This document shows, piece by piece, positions 29,712 through 38,292 of a DNA stretch of 64,000 bases. The stretch spans positions 471,339-535,338 of the forward strand of contig NZ_LR130816.1 of NCBI RefSeq assembly GCF_900626145.1, read 5' to 3'. Each line of letters starts with the position of its first letter. Within the stretch, counting starts at the first letter, position 1. Under the pieces are notes generated by a model, which saw nothing but the letters and a program-made list of their open reading frames with translations, made no database searches and was not told where the DNA came from. A program made the position numbers and the translations under genes. The DNA is from Intestinimonas timonensis. Lineage in GTDB: Bacteria; Bacillota; Clostridia; Oscillospirales; Oscillospiraceae.

Positions 29712-31151
29712 ATGGCACAGGACAAGAAGCAGGTGGAGCAGATCACCGATATGGAGGTGGACTTCGCCCAGTGGTACACCGACGTGTGTAAGAAGGCGGA
29801 GCTCATCGACTACTCCAGCATCAAGGGCATGTTCATCTACCGCCCCTACGGCTACGCCATCTGGGAGAACATCCAGCGGGAGCTGGACAACCGGTTCAAG
29901 GCCACCGGCCATGAGAACGTCTCCCTCCCCATGCTCATCCCCGAGTCCCTCCTCCAGAAGGAGAAGGACCACGTGGAGGGCTTCGCCCCCGAGTGCGCCT
30001 GGGTGACCATGGGCGGCAGTGAGAAGCTGGAGGAGCGCTACTGCATCCGCCCCACCAGTGAGACTCTGTTCTGTGAGCACTATAAGAACATCATCCACTC
30101 CTGGCGGGACCTGCCCAAGCTCTACAACCAGTGGTGCTCCGTCCTCCGCTGGGAGAAGACCTCCCGCCCCTTCCTGCGCCACCGGGAGTTCCTGTGGCAG
30201 GAGGGCCATACCATGCACGCCACCGCCGAGGAGGCCCGTGAGGAGACCCAGCGGATGCTGAACATCTACGCCGACTTCCTGGAGAACGTGCTGGCCATGC
30301 CCGTGGTCAAGGGCCAGAAGACCGACAAGGAGAAGTTCAACGGCGCTGAGGAGACCTACACCGTGGAGTGCATGATGCACGACAAGAAGGCCCTCCAGGC
30401 CGGCACCAGCCACTACTTCGGCGACGGCTTCGCCAAGGCCTTCGACATCACCTTCACCGGCAAGGACAACCAGCTCCACCACCCCCACCAGACCTCCTGG
30501 GGCGTGTCCACCCGCATGATCGGCGGCATCATCATGACCCACGGCGACAACAACGGCCTGGTGCTGCCCCCCCGCATCGCCCCCATCCAGGTGGTCATCA
30601 TCCCCGTGGCCCAGCACAAGGAGGGCGTCCTGGAGGCCAACCGGGCCGTCATGGACCGCCTGGTCAAGGCCGGCTTCCGGGTGAAGATGGACGACTCCGA
30701 CCAGTCCGCCGGCTGGAAGTTCGCCGAGTACGAGATGAAGGGCATCCCCCTCCGCCTGGAGCTGGGCCCAAAGGACATCGAGAAGAACCAGTGCGTCCTG
30801 GTCCGCCGGGACAGCGGCGAGAAGACCTTCGTCTCCCTGGACGGCATCGAGGACACCGTGGCCTCCATGCTGGACTCCATCCACGACGGTCTCTACGCCA
30901 AGGCCAAGAAGAACCTGGAGGACAACACCTACGCCTGCTCCAGCCTGGAGGAGGTCCGGGAGAAGATGCAGGAGCGGGGCGGCTTCGCCAAGACCATGTG
31001 GTGCGGCGACGAAGCCTGCGAGATCCGCATGAAGGAGGAGGCTGGCGTCACCTCCCGCTGCATCCCCTTTGCCCAGGAGAACCTGGGCGACGTGTGCCCC
31101 ATCTGCGGCAAGCCCGCCAAGCATATGGTCTACTGGGGCGTGGCGTATTAA
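29712..31151 (+). CDS. proS: prolyl-tRNA synthetase, short archaeal/eukaryal type
   Basis: A 479-residue class II synthetase charging tRNA-Pro. Motif 2 appears as [30 protein letters not shown] and motif 3 as [13 protein letters not shown]; the anticodon-binding domain follows. The C-terminal zinc-type domain ends [18 protein letters not shown], as in ProS type 3 enzymes that lack the editing insertion. The ATG at 29712 is nine bases after AAAAGGA. It stands alone with its own promoter and terminator. Confidence 0.96.
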   Translation: MAQDKKQVEQITDMEVDFAQWYTDVCKKAELIDYSSIKGMFIYRPYGYAIWENIQRELDNRFKATGHENVSLPMLIPESLLQKEKDHVEGFAPECAWVTMGGSEKLEERYCIRPTSETLFCEHYKNIIHSWRDLPKLYNQWCSVLRWEKTSRPFLRHREFLWQEGHTMHATAEEAREETQRMLNIYADFLENVLAMPVVKGQKTDKEKFNGAEETYTVECMMHDKKALQAGTSHYFGDGFAKAFDITFTGKDNQLHHPHQTSWGVSTRMIGGIIMTHGDNNGLVLPPRIAPIQVVIIPVAQHKEGVLEANRAVMDRLVKAGFRVKMDDSDQSAGWKFAEYEMKGIPLRLELGPKDIEKNQCVLVRRDSGEKTFVSLDGIEDTVASMLDSIHDGLYAKAKKNLEDNTYACSSLEEVREKMQERGGFAKTMWCGDEACEIRMKEEAGVTSRCIPFAQENLGDVCPICGKPAKHMVYWGVAY

Positions 31152-31174
31152 GCTCCCTTTCCCACAAGAACCAG

Positions 31175-31206
31175 AATGGCCGCCCCGATCAGGGGCGGCC
31201 ATTTTC
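31175..31206 (+). terminator. terminator of proS
   Basis: A 12-bp stem, AATGGCCGCCCC and GGGGCGGCCATT around GATCA, followed by TT. It abuts the tandem repeats that start at 31204. Confidence 0.8.
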
Positions 31207-31474
31207 GCCGTCAGGCGGAAACAGAGCATAGCGGACTTTGCAGATTATATGGGGGCCCCGCGCGAGCCCAGCGCAGCGGGTCGCGTGGGGAGAGGACGAG
31301 CAAGGGAGCGGAGCGAGTTTTCGCCGTCAGGCGGAAACAGAGCATAGCGGACTTTGCAGATTATATGGGGGCCCCGCGCGAGCCCAGCGCAGCGGGTCGC
31401 GTGGGGAGAGGACGAGCAAGGGAGCGGAGCGAGTTTTCGCCGTCAGGCGGAAACAGAGCATAGCGGACTTTGCG
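31204..31474 (+). repeat. 116-bp tandem repeat, 2.3 copies, member of the structured repeat family
   Basis: The unit repeats exactly at a 116-base period (TTTTCGCC at 31202, 31318 and 31434). Each full copy holds a hairpin CCCCGCGCGA / TCGCGTGGGG around GCCCAGCGCAGCGGG (31256-31290 and 31372-31406), then GAGCAAGGGAGCG, a TTTTCGCC-GGCGGAAA hairpin and GCGGACTTTGC. The same series of modules occurs behind tRNA-Gly and lepA. 116 is not a multiple of three, so the short open frames across it are not coding. The gap 31152-31626 otherwise holds only the proS terminator and the next promoter. Confidence 0.9.
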
Positions 31475-31501
31475 AGGACGAGGCGTGGACGAGGAAAACC
31501 C

Positions 31502-31529
31502 TTGTTTTGTGCCAAAATTATGATATACT
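31502..31529 (+). promoter_or_regulatory. promoter of the ABC-F gene
   Basis: TTGTTT at 31502, a 16-base spacer and TATACT at 31524 with an extended TG. The stretch CCAAAATTATGATATACTA is nearly identical to one at about 34010 before the next gene group. Confidence 0.6.
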
Positions 31530-31626
31530 ATTGGGGCGTTTACGGCCGCGCCGGGTGAGAGCGGCCCACAAAAGCCGCCTTCCGGCAGGGCGGCGGAAAT
31601 AGAGTGTAATAATTAAGGAGTATGAC

Positions 31627-33234
31627 ATGATCACAGTCACCGACCTCAGCTTACAGTACAGCGGCCAGGCCCTCTTTTCTCATGTGGACCTGCAGTTCGT
31701 GAAGGGGAACTGCTACGGCATCATCGGCGCCAACGGCGCCGGCAAGTCCACCTTCTTAAAGATCCTGTCCGGGGAGCTGGAGCCCACCTCCGGCGAGGTG
31801 TCCATCCTGCCCAACACCCGCATGTCCATCCTCAAGCAGGACCAGAACGCCTACAACGCCTACACCGTCATGGATACGGTCATCATGGGCAACCAGCGCC
31901 TCTACGATATCGGCAAGGAGAAGGAGGCCCTCTACGCCAAGGAGGAGATGACCGAGGAGGACGGTATCCGGGCCTGTGAGCTGGAGGAGGAGTATGCCGA
32001 GCTGGGCGGCTGGGAGTCCGAGTCCGACGCCAGCCGTATCCTCCAGGGTCTGGGCATCCCCGTGTCCATGCACTACGACATCATGGAGAACGTGGACGGC
32101 CGTCTGAAGGTGAAGGTCCTGCTGGCCCAGGCCCTCTTCGGCAACCCCGACATCCTGATGATGGACGAGCCCACCAACAACCTGGACATCAACGCCGTGA
32201 ATTGGCTGGAGGACTTCCTGCTGGACTTCGAGGGCACCGTCATCGTGGTCAGCCACGACCGCCACTTCCTCAACACCATCTGCACCCACATCGTGGACAT
32301 CGACTACAACAAGATCAAGATGTACGTGGGCAACTACGACTTCTGGTACGAGTCCTCCCAACTGGTGCAGAACCTCATCAAGAACCAGAACAAGAAGAAC
32401 GAGGAGAAGATCAAGGAGCTGCAGGAGTTCATCTCCCGCTTCTCCGCCAACAAGTCCAAGTCCAAGCAGGCCACCGCCAGAAGAAAACTGCTGGACAAGC
32501 TCACCGTGGAGGAGATGCCCGCCTCCTCCCGGCGCTACCCCTGGGTGTCTTTCTCCCCCGACCGTGAGGTGGGCAAGGATATCCTCTTCGTCACCGAGGT
32601 CTCCAAGACCGTGGACGGGGTCAAGCTGCTGGACAAGGTGAGCTTCACCGTCAACCACGGCGACAAGATCGCCTTCGTGGGCGAGAACGAGAACGCCCAC
32701 ACCGCCCTCTTCAAGATCCTCACCGGCGAGTGGGAGCCCGACGAGGGCACCGTGAAGTGGGGCCAGACCGCCACCTTCTCCTACTTCCCCAAGGACAACA
32801 CCGAGTTCTTCAAGGACAACGACGACAACCTGGTGGAGTGGCTCCGCCAGTTTTCCTCCGACCCCCACGAGGCCTATCTCCGGGGCTTCCTGGGCCGGAT
32901 GCTCTTCTCCGGCGACGACGTCTACAAGCAGGTCAAGGTCCTCTCCGGCGGCGAGAAGGTGCGGTGCATGCTCTCCCGCATGATGCTCTCCGGCGCCAAC
33001 GTGCTGCTGCTGGACCAGCCCACCAACCACCTGGACCTGGAGTCCATCGCCGCCGTCAACAACGGCCTGGAGGCGGTAAAGTGCAACGTGCTCTTCTCCT
33101 CCCACGACCATCAGCTGGTCCAGACCGTGGCCAACCGGATCTTCGACTTCACCCCCGACGGCAAGCTGGTGGACCGCCAGATGAGCTATGATGAGTACCT
33201 GGAGCGCATGGCCCAGGAGAGCGCCCAGGGGTAA
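31627..33234 (+). CDS. ABC-F family ribosome-associated ATPase, YbiT-like
   Basis: A 535-residue soluble protein with two ABC domains joined by a charged linker (about residues 240-300, KNQNKKNEEKIKELQEF), the layout of ABC-F translation factors. The first site has Walker A GANGAGKST and Walker B ILMMDEPTNNLD, but its LSGG signature is replaced by NVDGRLKVK. The second has LSGGEKVR and LLLDQPTNHLD, but its Walker A is GENENAHTA, lacking the Lys and Thr/Ser. One composite ATP site is therefore probably weak. It binds ribosomes rather than membranes; antibiotic protection cannot be claimed. AAGGAG precedes ATG 31627. Confidence 0.9.
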   Translation: MITVTDLSLQYSGQALFSHVDLQFVKGNCYGIIGANGAGKSTFLKILSGELEPTSGEVSILPNTRMSILKQDQNAYNAYTVMDTVIMGNQRLYDIGKEKEALYAKEEMTEEDGIRACELEEEYAELGGWESESDASRILQGLGIPVSMHYDIMENVDGRLKVKVLLAQALFGNPDILMMDEPTNNLDINAVNWLEDFLLDFEGTVIVVSHDRHFLNTICTHIVDIDYNKIKMYVGNYDFWYESSQLVQNLIKNQNKKNEEKIKELQEFISRFSANKSKSKQATARRKLLDKLTVEEMPASSRRYPWVSFSPDREVGKDILFVTEVSKTVDGVKLLDKVSFTVNHGDKIAFVGENENAHTALFKILTGEWEPDEGTVKWGQTATFSYFPKDNTEFFKDNDDNLVEWLRQFSSDPHEAYLRGFLGRMLFSGDDVYKQVKVLSGGEKVRCMLSRMMLSGANVLLLDQPTNHLDLESIAAVNNGLEAVKCNVLFSSHDHQLVQTVANRIFDFTPDGKLVDRQMSYDEYLERMAQESAQG

Positions 33235-33299
33235 GGCCGGATTTCCGGCATGCGGCGTGTGGGGCGCGCCAAACCACGCGGCAGTTATCATCCTGCCCA

Positions 33300-33429
33300 C
33301 CCTCATCCGCCCCAGTGTGCGCACTGGGGCACCTTCCCCCTTGAAGGGGGAAGGTCCGGGAAAACGCCGCCCGCGAACCTTCCCCCCTCAGGGGGGAAGG
33401 TGGATGGCCGAAGGCCAGACGGATGAGGG
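33300..33429. repeat. 130-bp palindromic intergenic repeat with terminal inverted repeats
   Basis: CCCTCATCCG at 33300-33309 is mirrored by CGGATGAGGG at 33420-33429. Inside are four hairpins: CCCCAGTG/CACTGGGG, ACCTTCCCCC/GGGGGAAGGT, ACCTTCCCCCC/GGGGGGAAGGT and TGGCC/GGCCA. No open frame of note. The layout is that of a MITE-like or REP-like dispersed repeat. Confidence 0.75.
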
Positions 33430-33458
33430 GGCGTTCCGGTTTTGAGCTTGCCCGGGGG

Positions 33459-33728
33459 TCAGCCGCCCCATACGTAGCCCTCACAGCGCAGCTCCTCCAT
33501 GAGGGCGGCGCCCAGGCAGAAGCCCCGGCGGAAGGCCTCGTTGGTATAGCAGTCCTGAAGCTGTCCCAGGGCAGACCAGAACTCGTCCAGAAAGGCGTCA
33601 GACAGGGTCTCCGCCACCTTCCGGCAGTAGGGGTCCAGGGCCTTTCGGGCCGTCTCCTCCCCGGGATAGGGCGGATGGGGTGTGCTGGCTTCATTGATAA
33701 AATCAAGGACAGAGTTCAAATCTCTCAC
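33459..33728 (-). CDS. small 89-residue protein of unknown function, divergent from an XRE regulator
   Basis: The product is soluble and helical, ending FRRGFCLGAALMEELRCEGYVWGG. The pattern of a C-terminal F-x-x-GF-LGA-LM-E helix resembles the small Firmicute DUF6809-type proteins, but this is only a resemblance. It is transcribed from a consensus promoter (33757-33785) whose start region carries a perfect palindrome. That suggests control by the divergent XRE protein, as in small toxin/antitoxin or regulator pairs. No active-site motif is visible. Confidence 0.65.
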   Translation of the reverse strand: MRDLNSVLDFINEASTPHPPYPGEETARKALDPYCRKVAETLSDAFLDEFWSALGQLQDCYTNEAFRRGFCLGAALMEELRCEGYVWGG

Positions 33729-33731
33729 CTC

Positions 33732-33785
33732 GAATACGTAGTTTTACTACGTATTCATTATACGAAGAAAACATTCGCTTGTCAA
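33732..33785 (-). promoter_or_regulatory. promoter and palindromic operator between the divergent small genes
   Basis: On the minus strand TTGACA (33780-33785), exactly 17 bases, TATAAT (33757-33762). Immediately downstream is a perfect 10-bp inverted repeat, GAATACGTAG TTTTA CTACGTATTC (33732-33756), the probable XRE binding site. Confidence 0.8.
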
Positions 33786-33797
33786 GAGGGGGATACT

Positions 33798-34016
33798 ATG
33801 GTCCCATTTTCTGACCGCCTTCGGGAAGTACGGAATGCCCGGGACAGAAAACAGCGGGAGGCCGCTGATACCTGTGGGGTCTCCCTGCGGACCTATCAGC
33901 TCTATGAGCAGGGGAAAAACGAACCGAACATTGCAAAGCTCATTGCGCTGGCGGATTTTTTTGACGTGTCGCTGGATTATCTGCTGGGGCGTACTGACAC
34001 GGACCCAAAATTGTGA
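33798..34016 (+). CDS. XRE-family helix-turn-helix regulator
   Basis: A 72-residue one-domain Cro/C1-type repressor: LREVRNARDRKQREAADTCGVSLRTYQLYEQGKNEPNIAKLIALADFF, then DVSLDYLLGRTD. AAGAGGGGG precedes ATG 33798. It is divergent from the 89-residue protein and probably represses at the shared palindrome. Its 3' end contains the candidate promoter of the following membrane-protein gene. Confidence 0.9.
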   Translation: MVPFSDRLREVRNARDRKQREAADTCGVSLRTYQLYEQGKNEPNIAKLIALADFFDVSLDYLLGRTDTDPKL

Positions 34017-34108
34017 TATACTACCATCGTATGTACTTTCTTCGGGGCGGCAGCGCCGTGATGGGAGTACCATTTCCAAGGACCCTATTCTTGAGAGGAC
34101 TGTAACGC

Positions 34109-34993
34109 ATGCGCAAAGAACTCATCCTGCCGGTGACCGCCATCGTGGGCGGCGCCATCGGCTTTTTCCTGCGGCGTCAGGAGCTCCTCACCGCCTTTGA
34201 GCCGGACACCGGCCTGCCCATCGAGGGCATGCCCGTGACTTGGGCCCTCATCGCCCTCTCGGTGGTGGTGGCTGCCGTGGTGTTCCTGCTGTGCCTGGGG
34301 GTGGGCAAGGGCTTTGAGGGCGGCTACGACGAGGCCTTCCAGGCCAAGGACACCGCCCCCTACATGATGGGCATGACGGCGGGGGCCTTCCTCACCGCCG
34401 CCGCCGGCGCCCTCCTGCTCCTGAAGCTCCCCGGGCTCTACGCGGAGGCCTCCCTGGAGACCGGCGGCTTCCCCATGTTCAGCCTGGTGCCCATGGCGCT
34501 CCTCTGCGTCCTCTGCCTGTGCTCCGCCTGGTCCATGCTCATGCTGGGCAAGAACAACTACCGTGGCGAGGGGAAGGGCAAGTACAGCGCCTGGCTCCTC
34601 ATCCCCGCCTACACCTGCTGCATGTGGCTCATCGTCTCCTACCAGGAGCACAGCGGCGACCCCATCATCCTCGACTACGTCTATCAGATCTTCGCCGTCA
34701 TCGCGGCGGTGCTGGGCTGCTACTTCCTCTCCGGCTTCGGCTTCGGCCGCGGCCGGCCGGCCGCCGCCGCCTTCTTCTCCGCGGAGGCCATGTACTTCGC
34801 CCTGGTCACCCTGGCCGACGCCCATGAGCAGGCCTTCCTGCTGCTGTACGCCGGCTGCTTCTTCTACTTCGCCGCCTCCGCCGTGGCCCTCCTCCACAAT
34901 CTGGGCCGCCCCCTGGGGCCGCGAATGCCAGGGGGCAAGCGCCTGAGCACAGATGAGAAAATCAATAGGGAGGAAAGACCCCATGAAGGATAA
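34109..34993 (+). CDS. hypothetical polytopic membrane protein
   Basis: A 294-residue protein with about eight hydrophobic segments (for example LILPVTAIVGGAIGFFL, ALIALSVVVAAVVFLLCLGVG, LVPMALLCVLCLCSAWSMLML, YVYQIFAVIAAVLGCYFLSGFGFG). No family motif that I recognise. Its end overlaps the start of metG by 11 bases, so the two are translationally coupled. A candidate promoter lies in the XRE gene end (CTGACA, 17 bases, TATACT at about 34015). Confidence 0.75.
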   Translation: MRKELILPVTAIVGGAIGFFLRRQELLTAFEPDTGLPIEGMPVTWALIALSVVVAAVVFLLCLGVGKGFEGGYDEAFQAKDTAPYMMGMTAGAFLTAAAGALLLLKLPGLYAEASLETGGFPMFSLVPMALLCVLCLCSAWSMLMLGKNNYRGEGKGKYSAWLLIPAYTCCMWLIVSYQEHSGDPIILDYVYQIFAVIAAVLGCYFLSGFGFGRGRPAAAAFFSAEAMYFALVTLADAHEQAFLLLYAGCFFYFAASAVALLHNLGRPLGPRMPGGKRLSTDEKINREERPHEG

Positions 34994-36971
34994 GTTCTAT
35001 ATCACAACGCCCATCTACTACCCCAGCGACAAGCTCCACATCGGCCACACCTACTGCACCGTGGCCACCGACGCCATGGCCCGCTATAAGCGTCTCCAGG
35101 GCTACGATGTCATGTTCCTCACCGGCACCGACGAGCACGGCCAGAAGATCGAGGACAAGGCCAAGGCCGCCGGCGTCACCCCCAAGCAGTTCGTGGACAA
35201 TATCGTGGAGGGCAAGGGCGGCATCCTGGACCTGTGGAAGCTCATGAACATCTCCAACGACCGCTTCATCCGCACCACCGACGACTACCACGAGGCGGCC
35301 GTGCAGAAGATTTTCAAGAAGCTCTATGAGCAGGGCGACATCTACAAGGGTAAGTATGTGGGCAAGTACTGCAAGCCCTGCGAGTCCTTCTGGACTGAGA
35401 CCCAGCTGGTGGACGGCAAGTGCCCCGACTGCGGCCGTGAGGTGCAGGACGCCGAGGAGGAGGCCTACTTCTTCCGCCTCTCCAAGTACGCCGACCGTAT
35501 CCTGGACCTGCTGGAGAACACCGACTTCCTGGAGCCCCGGAGCCGGGTCAACGAGATGGTCAACAACTTCATCAAGCCCGGCCTGGAGGACCTGTGCGTC
35601 TCCCGGACCAGCTTCACCTGGGGCGTCCCCGTGGACTTCGACCCCGGCCACGTGGTCTATGTGTGGATCGACGCCCTCTCCAACTATATCACCGCCCTGG
35701 GCTACGACAACGACAAGTACAACGACTATGACAAGTTCTGGCCCGCCGACGTCCACTTTGTGGGCAAGGAGATCGTCCGCTTCCACTCCATCATCTGGCC
35801 CGCCATCCTCATGGCTCTGGACCTGCCCCTGCCCAAGAAGGTCTACGGCCACGGCTGGCTCCTCCTGGAGGGCGGCAAGATGTCCAAGTCCAAGGGCAAC
35901 GTGGTGGACCCCGTCATCCTGGCCCAGCGCTACGGCGTGGACGCCCTGCGCTACTTCCTGCTGCGTGAGTTCCCCTTCGGCTCCGACGGCAACTTCTCCA
36001 ACGAGGCCCTCATCTCCCGCATCAACGTGGACCTGGCCAACGACCTGGGCAACCTGGTGAGCCGTACCGTGTCCATGGCGGGCAAGTACTTCGAGGGGGG
36101 CAAGCTCCCCAACAAGCAGGCCGAGGGCCCCGAGGACGCCGAGCTGGTGGCCCTGGCCTCCGGCCTCCGGGACAAGTACGAGGGACACATGGAGAAGTAC
36201 GCCTTTCAGGACGCCCTGGTGGACGTGTTCGGCCTCATCTCCCGGGCCAACAAGTATATTGACGAGACCAAGCCCTGGATCCTGGGCAAGGACGAGAGCC
36301 AGAAGGCCCGTCTGGCCCGGGTCATGTATAACCTGCTGGAGAGCATCCGCATCGCCGCCGTTCTCCTCATCCCCTTCATCCCCGACACGGTGGAGAAGAT
36401 CTTCGCCCAGATCGGCACCGGTGAGAACGGCCGCACCTGGGAGAGCGCCGGCACCTTCGGCGTGCTGCCCGCCGATGTCACCATCCACCGTGGGGAGAAT
36501 CTCTTCCCCCGTATCGACATGGAGAAGGAGCTGAAGGAGTTGGAGTCCCTGGAGAAGAAGCCCGAGGCGCCCAAGGCCGCCGAAGCCCCCAAGGCCGAGG
36601 CCGCCAAGGCGGAGAAGCCCGCCGAGCCCGAGTATATCACCATCGACGATTTTGCCAAGGTGAAGTTCGTCACCGCCAAGGTCCTGGCCTGCGAGGCCGT
36701 GCCCAAGTCCGCCAAGCTGCTGCGGTTCACCCTGGACTGCGGCGAGGAGTTCCCCCGGCAGATCCTCTCCGGCATCCACGAGTGGTATGAGCCCGAGGAC
36801 CTGGTGGGCAAGACCGTGGTGGCCTGCACCAACCTCAAGCCCCGAAAGATGATGGGCATCATGTCCAACGGCATGCTTATCTCCGCCGTCAAGGAGGAGC
36901 CCGACGGCTCCGAGAAGCTCCACCTCCTCATGCTGGACGACAAGGTCCCCGCCGGTTACGGCCTGTGCTGA
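34983..36971 (+). CDS. metG: methionyl-tRNA synthetase
   Basis: A 662-residue class I synthetase. The N-terminal signature is YITTPIYYPSDKLHIGHTY (HIGH motif), there is a zinc knuckle CKPC...CPDC, and the catalytic loop is KMSKSKGN. After a Lys/Glu/Ala-rich linker (about residues 520-545) the C-terminal EMAP/Trbp111-type tRNA-binding domain runs from FAKVKFVTAKVLACEAV to the end, with LKPRKMMGIMSNGM. GGAGG lies 7 bases before ATG 34983. Activates methionine and charges both initiator and elongator tRNA-Met. Confidence 0.97.
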   Translation: MKDKFYITTPIYYPSDKLHIGHTYCTVATDAMARYKRLQGYDVMFLTGTDEHGQKIEDKAKAAGVTPKQFVDNIVEGKGGILDLWKLMNISNDRFIRTTDDYHEAAVQKIFKKLYEQGDIYKGKYVGKYCKPCESFWTETQLVDGKCPDCGREVQDAEEEAYFFRLSKYADRILDLLENTDFLEPRSRVNEMVNNFIKPGLEDLCVSRTSFTWGVPVDFDPGHVVYVWIDALSNYITALGYDNDKYNDYDKFWPADVHFVGKEIVRFHSIIWPAILMALDLPLPKKVYGHGWLLLEGGKMSKSKGNVVDPVILAQRYGVDALRYFLLREFPFGSDGNFSNEALISRINVDLANDLGNLVSRTVSMAGKYFEGGKLPNKQAEGPEDAELVALASGLRDKYEGHMEKYAFQDALVDVFGLISRANKYIDETKPWILGKDESQKARLARVMYNLLESIRIAAVLLIPFIPDTVEKIFAQIGTGENGRTWESAGTFGVLPADVTIHRGENLFPRIDMEKELKELESLEKKPEAPKAAEAPKAEAAKAEKPAEPEYITIDDFAKVKFVTAKVLACEAVPKSAKLLRFTLDCGEEFPRQILSGIHEWYEPEDLVGKTVVACTNLKPRKMMGIMSNGMLISAVKEEPDGSEKLHLLMLDDKVPAGYGLC

Positions 36972-36997
36972 TTCTTTTTCTTGTAAGAAAAAGAATC
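36970..36997 (+). terminator. terminator-like hairpin at the metG stop codon
   Basis: GATTCTTTTTCTT and AAGAAAAAGAATC form a perfect 13-bp stem beginning within the stop codon. It is AT-rich, so weaker than the next hairpin. Confidence 0.6.
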
Positions 36998-37083
36998 AAA
37001 AAGAACTTTGGTATCGCTCCCATTGTGGTCACAGGACCGGCGCTTTCGCCCGGTAACGATGGATCGATCAAATAGGAGACGCC

Positions 37084-37121
37084 AAGCGGGCGCTGCCATC
37101 GGCAGCGCCCGCTTTTGTTTT
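37084..37121 (+). terminator. GC-rich terminator downstream of metG
   Basis: AAGCGGGCGCTGCC paired with GGCAGCGCCCGCTT around ATC, followed by TTGTTTT. The 85 bases between the two hairpins could be a short RNA, but no promoter is clear. Confidence 0.8.
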
Positions 37122-37199
37122 GCGGAGAGGGGAGTATGACGGATGACGTGAGCCACCTGCCGCCTCACGCCGCTACTTGCACCACGCCGCAGTAACGGC

Positions 37200-37450
37200 A
37201 ATCCCAGGCAGCGCCACCACGTTCCGACACCCTCCCGCGCAGGCGGCGAAAAAAGTGAGGATAGAACCACGGCTTACCCCTGTTCCACCTGCGGAGTCTC
37301 CTGTGGACGGTGCTGGTGCTGGGCGGGGGCGTAAAGACGGGCCGCCGGATTCCTATTTGGAATCACCTAACCCACACGGGAGCCCCTTTTTCTTTGGATT
37401 CCAAAAACCGTTCTTTTTCCAGCAGGGAAAAAGAAACGGGTTTTGAACGT
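37200..37450 (+). repeat. 251-bp dispersed repeat, copy 1
   Basis: This stretch is about 85-90% identical by eye to 63152-63402 in reverse orientation, and both copies are 251 bases long. It contains a T-rich hairpin near its right end (CCGTTCTTTTTCC / GGGAAAAAGAAACGG). Open frames cross it in both copies, but the composition does not look coding. It fills most of the 37122-37554 gap. Confidence 0.85.
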
Positions 37451-37554
37451 CTCTCCCGTCCTTGCACGTCACAAAAAGCAATGGGCCGAGATACGGGTTG
37501 GCGTGTGAATACGAGTGCGCCGCGGTACAGGCCAAGAAAATTTTCCCCACCCTG

Positions 37555-37607
37555 TTGACATTTCTGTCGGAGCGAATATAATAACATATGAACAATAACT
37601 CATATGT
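37555..37607 (+). promoter_or_regulatory. promoter and ArsR/SmtB operator of the metal-efflux operon
   Basis: TTGACA at 37555, a 16-base spacer and TATAAT at 37577. Overlapping the start region is ACATATGA, eight bases, TCATATGT (37584-37607), matching the ATATGAACA-type palindromes bound by ArsR/SmtB metal sensors. Confidence 0.85.
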
Positions 37608-37628
37608 TTCAGAAAAGGAGTGGGGAAG

Positions 37629-37991
37629 ATGGAGGAGAGAGAGGAACTGGAGCAGTGCGAGACCATCCAGGTCCACCAGGACATCGTGGAAAAGGTGGAT
37701 GCCGAGATGCCCGACGAGGAGATCCTCTACGACCTGGCGGAGCTTTTCAAGCTCTTCGGGGACTCCACCCGCATCAAGATCCTGTATGTGCTCTTTGCGT
37801 CCGAGATGTGCGTGTGTGACATCGCCCAGCTCCTGGGCATGAGCCAGTCGGCCATCTCTCACCAGCTCCGGGCCCTGAAGCAGGCCAAGCTGGTGCGCTA
37901 CCGCCGGGAGGGCAAGCAGGTCTTTTACTCCCTGGCCGACGGCCACGTCCGCACCATCCTGGGCCAGGGCATGGAGCACGTTGGTGAGTAA
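37629..37991 (+). CDS. ArsR/SmtB-family metal-sensing repressor
   Basis: A 120-residue winged helix protein: LAELFKLFGDSTRIKILYVLFASEMCVCDIAQLLGMSQSAISHQLRALKQAKLVRYRREGKQ. The CVCD motif in the alpha-3 position matches the CadC/ArsR cysteine site, and the C-terminal DGHVRTILGQGMEH supplies His/Asp residues like the alpha-5 zinc site of CzrA/SmtB. It should repress its own operon until Cd, Pb or Zn binds. ATG 37629 is eight bases behind AAGGAG; GTG 37620 is less likely. Confidence 0.92.
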   Translation: MEEREELEQCETIQVHQDIVEKVDAEMPDEEILYDLAELFKLFGDSTRIKILYVLFASEMCVCDIAQLLGMSQSAISHQLRALKQAKLVRYRREGKQVFYSLADGHVRTILGQGMEHVGE

Positions 37992-38028
37992 TCAAAACAA
38001 TCAAATTATAGGTTAGGAGGACACCACC

Positions 38029-38247
38029 ATGAAGAAAAAGTTCAAGCTGCAGGACCTGGACTGCGCCAACTGCGCCGCCAAGATGGAGGACGCCATCAAA
38101 AAGCTGCCCGGGGTGAATGATGCGTCGGTGAGCTTTCTCACCCAGAAGCTGACCCTGGACGCCGACGACGAGCGGTTCGAGGAGATCCTGGACCAGGCGG
38201 TGAAGGTGTGCAGAAGGGTGGAGCCCGACTGCAAGATCCTGCGCTGA
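38029..38247 (+). CDS. stand-alone heavy-metal-associated (HMA) domain protein
   Basis: A 72-residue ferredoxin-like metal-binding domain with DLDCANCAAKMEDAI, the CxxC site of metal chaperones and of N-terminal P-type ATPase domains. It lies between the repressor and a P-type ATPase that lacks such a domain, so it probably delivers metal to the pump. GGAGG precedes ATG 38029. Confidence 0.9.
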   Translation: MKKKFKLQDLDCANCAAKMEDAIKKLPGVNDASVSFLTQKLTLDADDERFEEILDQAVKVCRRVEPDCKILR

Positions 38248-38292
38248 GGGGCGGAGAACCGTCCCCGGTAATGGTTTCGGAGGTGCATGGTG

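Noticed and set aside
31204..31474. Possible CRISPR array
   Set aside because: The repeats are directly adjacent 116-bp units with no unique spacers, and no cas gene is nearby.
31511..31545. Possible degenerate copy of the proS C-terminus (AKIMIYYWGVY versus [11 protein letters not shown])
   Set aside because: The same bases form an extended -10 promoter nearly identical to one at about 34010, which explains most of the match; the likeness is too weak to call a fourth tail copy.
36998..37083. Possible small RNA between the two hairpins after metG
   Set aside because: No promoter or recognised fold was seen; it may simply be the metG 3' UTR.
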